NCBI GenBank assembly: GCA_948146395.1
Contig: OX411543.1
Span: 24,856,526-24,920,525 of the forward strand
From: Fragum whitleyi
Taxonomy: Eukaryota; Mollusca; Bivalvia; Cardiida; Cardiidae
Direction of reading: 5' to 3'
DNA length: 64,000 bases
In this document: positions 56,654-64,000 of the stretch, one piece after another
Layout: the number at the start of each line of letters is the position of its first letter
How positions within the stretch are numbered: the stretch's first letter is position 1
Made by a program: the position numbers and the translations under genes
The notes under the pieces: generated by a model
Database searches by the model: none
What the model was told of the DNA's origin: nothing
The model's input: the letters and a program-made list of their open reading frames with translations, nothing else

Positions 56654-57310
56654 CTGTGAAAATAATCAAACGTTTCATAAGATTACACATTGGGCGAAAA
56701 AGTCCCCTAGAAAGATATTGGTTACGAAACAAAAGCTTTTTACCATGTAAAATGAGGATTATTTAAATTTTTAATTTCTCAAATTTTGCAAAACCTATAA
56801 TATTTTTCTTCACCATTGCTGTTTCTTTGAAAAAAAAAAAGATTAAATGTCACTAATAGTGTGCAATAAATACTCTTTTAGATTATAAACGATTTCAGTG
56901 TCCTTATCTAAAAAACACCAACACAAACCAGTTGAGCTATATTTATATAAACTATTCTGTAAAATATTGGTGATAAGGGTTACGAACAAATGTAACTTTC
57001 ACAGAGGCCATTAAAATTAAATAAATTAATTAGTTTATAAAAAAAATGCGTCAAAGAAAGAGCAATATCTATAGTTCGGAACTTGTTTTTTTTTCTTTTC
57101 AATCAGACATTTGTAATTACATAAACGAATAAGTTAGATTATATGAACTATCGGAAGCAAAACGTTTACCTGATATCATTAATAAATGAATTTACCAAAA
57201 AAGAATTACAACAAATAGTTTGACTTCACAACTGCAACAAGCGAACTCGCTATCCAAATCGAAAAAGACTTCAAGATTACTGACACTGGACAATCAGTCA
57301 CTCATCCATC

Positions 57311-57522
57311 CGACGGCGGCACTCATTCATTCCGACTATTTGTTTCTCACCAATGGGTTGTTAACCGTTGACCTATGTGAGATAGCAAGTGGAGGCTAAG
57401 AGAGAATGTGATGGTTGTACTGGTGAGAGAAATACTAGGAATCCATTGTTAGGTTCTCCGGCCGCCGAGATATAACTGAAAACATGTTGAAAGCGGCGTA
57501 AACACCATTCAATCAATCAATT
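57311..57522 (+). mobile_element. SINE in an intron of the Ig gene
   Basis: It starts CGACGGCGGCACTCATTCAT, the same junction as the tRNA-like fragment at 11100. The body GACCTATGTGAGATAGCAAG...GATATAACTGAAAACATG matches 31908-32059. It ends GCGGCGTAAACACC with (AATC)n. No clear target duplication. Confidence 0.85.
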
Positions 57523-57577
57523 TATTGATAATATATTCATAGAGGCAGAGATTCCATTATGGCGTCTAAGTGCTAAG

Positions 57578-57699
57578 GAAGACAAAACGGTGCAAACTGT
57601 TTGCCAATTATACCACGATTTGCACGTGTACTAGCGTGCAAAGCGGGATAAAATTGGCAAACAGTATATACCATTTTGTCATCCTGAATGAAGGGCTGG
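57578..57699. mobile_element. Family B MITE in an intron
   Basis: ACTGTTTGCCAATTATACCA and ATAAAATTGGCAAACAGT pair around TTTGCACGTGTACTAGCGTGCAAA. The outer ends (GAAGACAAAACGGTG; CATTTTGTCATCCTGAATGA) are partly decayed. Confidence 0.8.
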
Positions 57700-58147
57700 T
57701 TTGGGACATGCCAAAAACCCATGATATAGTGCTCCAAGAGCTATAACATTACAGAAGTGGTGGCGCATCCACTTAAATCCAACAACAGTTAACATTAATC
57801 CACTTTATGGATGTTCATAAGCATATAGCGTACTTAGATACTTATGCTCGAGAGTTTAAAGAAAAAAAGGAAGCAAAAAGATGTGTACTATCCTCAAAAT
57901 TGAATCCCTGATATATTTAGAAAAGACAAAACAGAACTCTTCCAGAGATTTGAGACATGTTACTTCAGGTATGGATTACATTAGTATATTCTACTAAGTT
58001 TGCATGCAGTTTCTGACGTCACAAAAGAATCATCACGTGCGCTACACGTACAGACTGTTAGAAAAGTGCCCGAGCACTCAACGTCTTGCTTTTCCTTGGC
58101 TCTAGGAGCGGTATCTTTCTGAAATTCAGAAGCAGCTAGATTTTTAC

Positions 58148-58321
58148 CAGTACTGTATGGATCGTTGTTATTGTTGAAACCGGGGTTGGACTTGGTCCAA
58201 TAAGGTTTGATGCTGTGTGGTGGTTTTGTAATAAAGTTGCTTTCATCATCTGGGATAATTTCTTGTTTTGGCGAGGGTATGAATCTTGGTCGAATCGTCG
58301 TTGAAAAGTGCTCGGCGTAAT
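58148..58321 (-). CDS. Lachesin/IgLON-like protein, stalk exon
   Basis: 174 bp, phase 1 at both ends. The acceptor is CTCCTCCATTCAATTGCAG|AT and the donor ACTG|GTAAAA. The frame is open throughout: an Asp-Tyr-Ala start, then EHFSTTIRPRFIPSPKQEII and a Pro/Asn-rich end NPGFNNNNDPYSTG. It has no Ig features; the composition suits the extended linker between the last Ig domain and a GPI anchor. The 96-codon frame usually called here (58136-58426) is the wrong frame. Confidence rests on two matching phase-1 junctions and no stop in 57 codons. Confidence 0.65.
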
Positions 58322-58594
58322 CTGCAATTGAATGGAGGAGTCGATTAAATGATAGAACCTATACGTGACGTCACTTACAATTTCGCGAGTTTGTGATGGA
58401 CACACATTGTGTAGCATAGAGGACATTTGGAATATCGCTCAGACTTTTTCGTAAACTGGAAAGTACCTCGGACGGAAGTGCAGTAATTTGGCGTCATTTT
58501 TTAGGTAATTCGGCTTCTGGCGGTACTTCGGTTAATTATTGCGCTTTAAGAAAATCACATCTGTTAATTCTCACCGATCGTCTGTGGAGATAAT

Positions 58595-58830
58595 TCGGTA
58601 TGTTATAATTTGATGAAAAAAACGGAGTAAAACAATGCTTATATGTTATCAAATTATAATTTAGCCACTTATTTTTTTCTTTGATTTTGTTTAATGCAAA
58701 GTCACCCTTAGCGGGGTGTTTGATAACTGTGACTGAATGTAAACCCATGCGCGAAATGACGCGCTTTCAAAGCTAGGCCTTCGTAATTGACGAAGTGTAT
58801 TCCGTAGACACGCCGAAGGTTTCCGATTGG
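58595..58830. repeat. Family R repeat in an intron
   Basis: TTATAATTTGATGAAAAAAA / TTATCAAATTATAATTTAG palindrome, then GTAAACCCATGCGCGAAATG, ACGCGCTTTCAAAG and GTATTCCGTAGACACGCCG, parallel to 45345-45605. Just after it, GACTCTGGCCAGACTATGCG (58849-58868) is a family S core fragment. Confidence 0.65.
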
Positions 58831-59785
58831 ACTAGAGTGCACACCGAAGACTCTGGCCAGACTATGCGGATGTATAGACTGGCCATGGACTTTGCTTTGT
58901 GCACATGTGAAATCGTTGCAAAGTTACGCGTGGACTCAAACTATTTGAACTCTAAGATCACTTCCATGAATAGAATAAGAACAAACTATAGATAAAGTAG
59001 AAATTGTCACAAAATTGGCTACCCCCACCCCCTCCCACCTAAAAGTGCTTTGGTCTGCATGGGGTGCTATAATTGTATGGTGTGTTTGCTACATAATTAA
59101 TTAAGCCGAGTCGCTCTTCTGTGAAGTAGTAAATACATCCCAATTTGATGCTAAGATTTCGTAGGGACACGAAAAGGCTAGATACAGACATTTTCATCAA
59201 ACGGACATAATTCTTACTGAAGTTAATAGAACGTAACCAATACATAATATGAATGTCTTTCTGTGAAGTTTGTATCAAACTCCTCCTGCTGAGATATTGA
59301 ACAGACTAGATTTTTCATCAAAGGACCACAACTGTCAAAATTCAATTTACCTTATCCAAAATATGGTGTGCATATCTCTGCTTGCTACTGAGCGTATCTA
59401 CAAATTTTAAATCGAATCCATCTATTTGTTTAAGAAAACATTAGCGGAAAAGAAAGGCTACATACGGACCGAAGGACTGACAAGCTGATTCCTAATTACC
59501 CCTCAAACATCGGGGTGGCTTTTTATTGTTAGGGGGGATTAAATGTACACTGCGTATTTAACGAATAATAATGGACATTAATATCGCAGACAATTACAAA
59601 ATCATAGAACAGGAATCTAAAAGTACATGTAGCCTTTTGAGCAGAAGTATAGTCCTATGGTGGAATCTCTGTGTCAGATAAGAAGGAAAGGAATCCCTTA
59701 AACTAGAACAAGTTTTCAATTATTATATTACGAACAGCGACAATGTACTTAGACGGTTTTACTTAAACAGTGTTGATTAGCTTAC

Positions 59786-60085
59786 CGTATAGTATCATAG
59801 TTTCTCTATCTTGTCCAACTATATTCTTAGCATAGCAAGTATATTCCCCAAAGTCCGCCTCATTTATATTCTTTATTCGCAAACTTAATGTTTTGCTTTT
59901 GCTATTTTCATTCCCACTATACAGTTCTAACTGGTATTTTTCCTTTAAGTACAGGTCCACGTCTCTGCCATCTTTCTTCCATTGCATTATGCCATGAGGG
60001 TATGCTGTTATTACACAGTCTAGAATCGTCTCTCTTCCGACATATTGACCCATACGTTTATTATTCAGATCAACTTCAGGCGCAA
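59786..60085 (-). CDS. Lachesin/IgLON-like protein, third Ig domain exon
   Basis: Exactly 300 bp, phase 1-1, bounded by ATTACATTGCAG|TT and TATACG|GTAAGC. It encodes one I-set immunoglobulin domain: APEVDLNNKRMGQYVGRET, then ILDC (first Cys), IMQWKKDG (core Trp), a KSKTLSLRIKNI strand, and DFGEYTCYAKN (the D-x-G-x-Y-x-C motif with the second Cys), ending ETMILY. One exon per Ig domain with symmetrical phase 1 is usual for cell-adhesion genes. Joined to the exon at 60918 it reads ...KVFVEFAPEV, close to the VEFPP-V link between domains 2 and 3 of lachesins. It acts at the cell surface in homophilic or heterophilic adhesion in the family. The longer open frame (59763-60176) runs past both splice sites. 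Confidence 0.88.
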
Positions 60086-60411
60086 CTGCAATGTAATAAA
60101 ATTGAAGCGTTTTATCCTTCCAACATGACCTAATTGTATAAGTGTGCTGTGTTTCCTTTAAAAAAAAACCCAACAAAATATAGTGGTTACAATGATGAAC
60201 AATAATTTCATATATTCTATAAATTTAATCTTTAAAATCCAAATTTCTGAATATGCCATTAAAACTACTACTACTATGGAACTGTGCAAAGCAATATCTC
60301 TGAATAAATTTTGCGAATTTAAATAGAATCGGTTTTAAATTGTCTTTAGGAATATTAAAAAGAAGGTTCAAGTTTTCAAAACAACTTTTTTGTAGAAGGA
60401 TATACGAGTAC

Positions 60412-60820
60412 AGTTAGTAACATCGTGAAATTGACAAGACGAATGATTTTGGAATGGTTTTGGAATGAAATTGTACGAGTGTGTGGAACAGTTTTGAGTA
60501 AAATTAGAGGGAGGTAATCCAATATCGCTAATTTTGTTCAAGATAAAAAAAGCTATATTAATCGACTCCCTTTAAAACAATATACATACAGGTCCAATGA
60601 ATAGATTTGTGTTCACGAACCCGTAATACGCTTACAAAATTCAAATACATCTGTGAAATTGTGGATTTTTTATACCGGTTTATTTTGAATATAGTTGTTG
60701 ATCTGATCATTTTTAGTGATATTGGAGCTTTTTTGAATGGTTTAACTGAGTGTTTGGAATGCGCCGATTGAGTGGTTTGGAATGTTTTTGATCGAGGTGA
60801 ATGTCAATTTCACACTGTTG
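60412..60820 (+). mobile_element. Family T MITE in an intron of the Ig gene
   Basis: TA-CAGTTAGTAACATCGTGAAA at the left. The centre is GGGAGGTAATCCAATATCGC with a shortened right arm, and the right end GTCAATTTCACACTGTTG is decayed. Confidence 0.85.
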
Positions 60821-60917
60821 CCTATGAGATTCTGACTGTTTTGCTTCATTTAAGAATCCTTCTCAGAAAACATATTATAACATATTCTTGCTCCAGATTT
60901 CATAAATGTACACCTAC

Positions 60918-61046
60918 ATTCGACAAAGACCTTTATTTGTCGTGTAACAGCCGGGTCGACGTCATTGTAGGCCACACACTCATAGATACCATCGCAATAA
61001 CGGGACACGTTGTGAATAATGAGCACCTCGCCCGTAGAACCAATCC
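60918..61046 (-). CDS. Lachesin/IgLON-like protein, second half of Ig domain 2
   Basis: 129 bp, phase 1-1. The acceptor is GTGTTGTAG|GG and the donor GTCGAAT|GTAGGT. It encodes IGSTGEVLIIHNVSRY, then CDGIYECVAYNDVDPAV (the D-x-G-x-Y-x-C motif and A-x-N that follow in Ig2 of lachesin and IgLON proteins) and RQIKVFVE. It lacks the first Cys and core Trp, so domain 2 is split by an intron and its first half lies upstream (higher coordinates), as do domain 1 and the signal peptide. I did not find them before 64000. A plus-strand 114-codon frame (60772-61116) is the shadow of this exon. The acceptor pyrimidine tract is weak. Confidence 0.78.
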
Positions 61047-61194
61047 CTACAACACCATTATATCAGCTTTATTAAGGTCAAGGTCAATATCGAAAACCGT
61101 CAGAAAGGGTACATAATTACACAGGGTTATATGAATATAAATTAAGACATAACTTCGAACTATACCAAACTTTATTAAATACCATTAGTACATA

Positions 61195-61390
61195 TCGACG
61201 GTTAAGCGCAAGAGTGTACTAAGTGTATATATATTGTATATACACTTAGGACAGTCTTGCACTGAACCCTCGATGTTTTGAGTTTTAGTATTTGTCATTT
61301 GTATTTATTGAGGGTAAAGTTCAAGGGTGTACTAAGTGTATATACATTGTATATACACTTAGTACAGTCTTGCACTGAACGCTCGATATG
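61195..61390. repeat. Tandem pair of palindromes
   Basis: The block AAGnGTGTACTAAGTGTATA, TATATTGTATATACACTTAG, ACAGTCTTGCACTGAACnCT, CGAT occurs twice (about 61203-61275 and 61322-61390), with about 45 bp between. Each holds CTAAGTGTATATA / TATATACACTTAG as a hairpin. Confidence 0.88.
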
Positions 61391-61710
61391 TTTTGATTTT
61401 TCAAATCGAATAATAAAATCGGTTGAGGTAAAATTCTTAAACCATCATGCCGTTCCAGCCATTGTAAGCATTGCACGACGACTCATCCTTACTAATTGGG
61501 ATAGTTCGAAGGTATGTACATTGTTTACAAACTTATAGAAACGCAAAAGGATTGGAAAGTACAAGTACACTGAACAGGTTAATAAAACTTAAAAGGAAGG
61601 GTTAAAGAAAAAAAAACGCTGTTACAAAGGAAAAAAAATCATGTTATACATATTTAATATACGGGATTATATAGAATTAATAGCGACCTCAATTCACAAA
61701 ACTAATAGAT

Positions 61711-61960
61711 CACGTGACGACAGATTACATTTAAAGGGACCATTTTGGAAAAGAGCGAAAAGTGTCGATCTTGCTCAGATTGTAGGGAAAGCGCAGACTG
61801 ACAGGAATATAAGAAATCGTCCTTTGAAGGTATTGGCCATTCTACACAAAGGCCTTTTTGCAATTCAATATATACGTATGTGCTATCGTCTCTGCCAGAA
61901 TCCTAGATTTAGAAAAAAATGTGTTACATGTGCATGGATGGTCCCTTTATGCGTAACATT
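61711..61960. mobile_element. Degenerate family G MITE
   Basis: CACGTGACGACAGATTACAT and AAAGGGACCATTTTGG at the left, GGATGGTCCCTTTATGCGTA at the right. The core is GCTCAGATTGTAGGGAAAGC. The 146-codon frame 61641-62081 runs through it and is not a gene. Confidence 0.65.
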
Positions 61961-61964
61961 CGTA

Positions 61965-62760
61965 TCTTCAAGACAAAAACATTCGCGCAAAGCGGTTTGG
62001 TTTCTAAATTTTCGCATTTTTTTCACATCCTCAACGCATATTATGTACATTTATGCATTTTTGAATGATTTAAACATTTAATGAAGTTGATTTTATCTAA
62101 GATTCCTATAATACATGAATTATTTTTTTCAATATGACTCATACAGAAAAAATTACTTTAATCATATCAATTTTAATGCTAGTATTTAAAAGTTAACCAA
62201 TTTTTGCATGAGATCGCTATTTGGTAAAAATTAAAGTAAAGTCGAATATATTAAGGAGTATATGATTAACATGCTTAATTTACTGAAGAATGATAAAGAA
62301 ATCAAAGGTAAGGCATCAATTCACTGAATCAACAGAAATCATACATGTACAAGGTTATTAAGTCAAGTATGTTCCAGTTTAAAAATATTTGAAAATACAA
62401 ATCATTATTTGGGATTTTAAGACAAAACATGTTTTGTAATCTAGTTTAAACTAATTACAACATTAATTGTAGAAGAGTAAAATACAACAGCTTTAAATCT
62501 AGAGTTTTTAAGTCGAAAAGCAGCCTAATTCACAAACAGCTAAAAGCGAAACCAACTATCACTGTTTTAAAAGTGCCAGAAGCTTGTTTCAACATTCAAA
62601 CCTTTTTATTACAAAAAAAGTAGACAAGTTGTGTTATCTTTTAACCAAATCAAATGCGCCATGTATGTTAATTTCCTTTTCTGTCGGTTAGTCAGCGCAA
62701 TTGTTCTTTTTTTGTACACAGACTCGATGTTTCCATACAGTGTGCAAAAATGGACAAAAT
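61965..62760. other. No gene seen
   Basis: AT-rich DNA, possibly within an intron of the Ig gene. No Ig half-domain with Cys and Trp was recognised on the minus strand. Confidence 0.4.
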
Positions 62761-62767
62761 TTTTCCT

Positions 62768-62904
62768 ACCCTGCGTTCAGGATGAAAGCGTTAGCGAAGC
62801 TCTTTCGAAATGATACCTCGCTTTGCACTTTTATTCACGTGCAAAGCGGGGTATCATCTCAAAACACTCGCGAAACGTTTTTTTACATCCTGAACACAGG
62901 GCTG
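62768..62904. mobile_element. Family B MITE
   Basis: ACCCTGCGTTCAGGATGAAA at the left, CATCCTGAACACAGGGCT at the right. Core: AATGATACCTCGCTTTGCAC / GTGCAAAGCGGGGTATCATC. Confidence 0.88.
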
Positions 62905-63108
62905 TTTTCCAGCGAGACAGCCTGTATGTCTACACAGTGGACATAAGCAGGTTGTGGTCGATCAATTTACAGATTGTTTGTACGGCTTTCATTTCTGATT
63001 AAAGTCTAAACTTTTAATTGATGTCGCCTTTGCAGTATACCTTCAAATGAAAACTTATACAAATAAAATGTCTTTTTGTCCTTATTTTGAATTAGAAACA
63101 ACAAACCA

Positions 63109-63352
63109 GGGGGTCCGTTTTACTAAACTTCTTACGAACAAATTGATCGTTAGTCAAAGTCACGAATCATACCCGGTGTTTACATTCATTGTTAGATTCT
63201 GCATTGCAATATCTCATTAGAATCGTCTTTAAAAGACGATTCCAATGAAATAATGCATGGCAGATTTCCATACTTGGTTACTTCTGTAGAAACAGCTTAA
63301 GTCCTTGACTTACGCAAAAATGATCGTAAGATGTTTAGTAAAACGGGCCCCA
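63109..63352. mobile_element. Family V MITE
   Basis: GGGGTCCGTTTTACTAAACT at the left and AGTTTAG-type right end GATGTTTAGTAAAACGGGCCC. The centre TAGAATCGTCTTTAAAAGAC / GACGATTCCAATG is a hairpin. It is a fuller member of the family than 11564-11766. Confidence 0.85.
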
Positions 63353-64000
63353 GGTTTCAAAATTTGAGACATACGTCCTATATTTACTTAACAAGTCATA
63401 ATCATCTTTATCTTACGATAAAAGCGAGATAGAAATAGAGTACGAATAGACGAAGACGTACAGGCTTCTCGATTTACATAATGCAATCATTTATCTTCAA
63501 GTAACACAGCAAACAGCTTATTAAATCTATATATTAAAAATGCGTGTCTCTAGACAAAGCTATTTTTATCGAAGCATCTAATCAAGAAGCAAATAACCAG
63601 CTCAAAAAACCAGACGTTTACAATACGTGTCTATAATTACGGTTAGAAATGTTCTATGAGCAAACACATTTTGGGTGAACAAAGTTTTTACAGAAGTACC
63701 TGCATGTATTACAAGAACGTTTAACTTAAAAAAGACACCCAAATAGCATTAATAAATAATGTTAAATAGACTTCCCTTGGAACATATGACGTCTTTGAAT
63801 GGAATTTATTTGAGCTGACTATTTGCGAAGACGTTGTTCTTAATTTCTCTTTCGATTGGTTTAAATCTAATGACGTAGTACACGCAATAAGTGATGTAAT
63901 AAACACGTGATGAAAGCTTTAATCTACACTGACACTCTAGTGCAACATTTATCAATACCCTCCATCTCGGTCGAAATGTACCCTATAACATTTCGACCTT
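63353..64000. other. No gene seen at the window end
   Basis: AT-rich DNA. A small stem, GGTCGAAATGT / ACATTTCGACC, lies at 63969-63998. The minus-strand frame at 63721-63906 has no Ig features. Confidence 0.4.

Noticed and set aside
58136..58426. 96-codon minus-strand frame as an exon
   Set aside because: The frame that matches the splice phases of the neighbouring Ig exons is a different one, so this frame is a shadow of the stalk exon.
60772..61116. 114-codon plus-strand frame
   Set aside because: It is antisense to the Ig2 exon on the minus strand and overlaps a MITE end.
61400..61540. Candidate first half of Ig domain 2 on the minus strand
   Set aside because: It contains Trp and Cys codons, but no frame gives the C-x(n)-W spacing of an Ig half domain with a phase-1 donor.
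61641..62081. 146-codon plus-strand frame
   Set aside because: Covers a degenerate family G MITE; no domain features.

Overview
The window looks like AT-rich genomic DNA from an invertebrate animal, most likely a mollusc and probably a bivalve. The evidence is spliced genes with canonical GT/AG introns, an L1-ORF1-type LINE with a short-tandem-repeat 3' tail, SINEs ending in a GCGGCGTTAAAC plus (AATC)n tail like those of molluscs, and a very high density of small inverted-repeat transposons (MITEs). Species cannot be fixed from sequence alone. Most open reading frames longer than 60 codons are chance frames inside repeats.

Host genes. Two genes can be assembled from splice sites and matching reading phases. 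(1) Plus strand, 1499-3914: a complete three-exon gene for a predicted 87-residue secreted protein, a signal peptide followed by a short domain resembling MIB/HERC2. The end of its last exon, including the stop codon, is repeated as a 40-bp minisatellite. (2) Minus strand, 61046-56541: the last four exons of a lachesin/IgLON-like immunoglobulin adhesion protein (second half of one Ig domain, a complete Ig domain, a Pro/Asn-rich stalk and a GPI-anchor signal exon). All junctions are phase 1, and an AATAAA lies just after the stop. Its earlier exons should lie beyond 64000.

Retrotransposons. Two related LINEs face away from each other. One (minus, about 25556-30480) has an intact ORF1 and ORF2. 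The other (plus, about 33430-38480) is broken by frameshifts and stops. In both, ORF1 ends with a UAG that is followed in the same frame by ORF2 with no start AUG, and the spacing from the UAG to the endonuclease motif is identical. This points to stop-codon readthrough as the way ORF2 is made. SINEs lie at 31908-32059 (perfect 14-bp target duplication), 44628-44890, 57311-57522 and, as a fragment, about 11025-11130.

Region by region. 1-763: a 7-bp satellite arranged as a large inverted repeat. 1.5-3.9 kb: the small secreted gene. 3.89-13.72 and 13.72-23.3 kb: two tandem copies of a roughly 9.7-kb segment that have since gained different insertions. The pair gives natural filled/empty-site comparisons that expose target duplications (TA or TTAA) for several MITEs. 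23.6-38.5 kb: the LINE pair with little else. 38.6-55 kb: a dense MITE field, often nested. 56.5-61.1 kb: the Ig gene, with MITEs and a SINE in its introns. 61.1-64 kb: intergenic or intronic DNA with more MITEs.

The main repeat family (17 recognisable copies or fragments, here called family T) has CAGT...ACTG ends, TA target duplications and a long central palindrome, and is best read as a Tc1/mariner-derived MITE. No intact DNA transposase was found in the window. All coordinates of repeats were set by eye; no alignment or database search was run.
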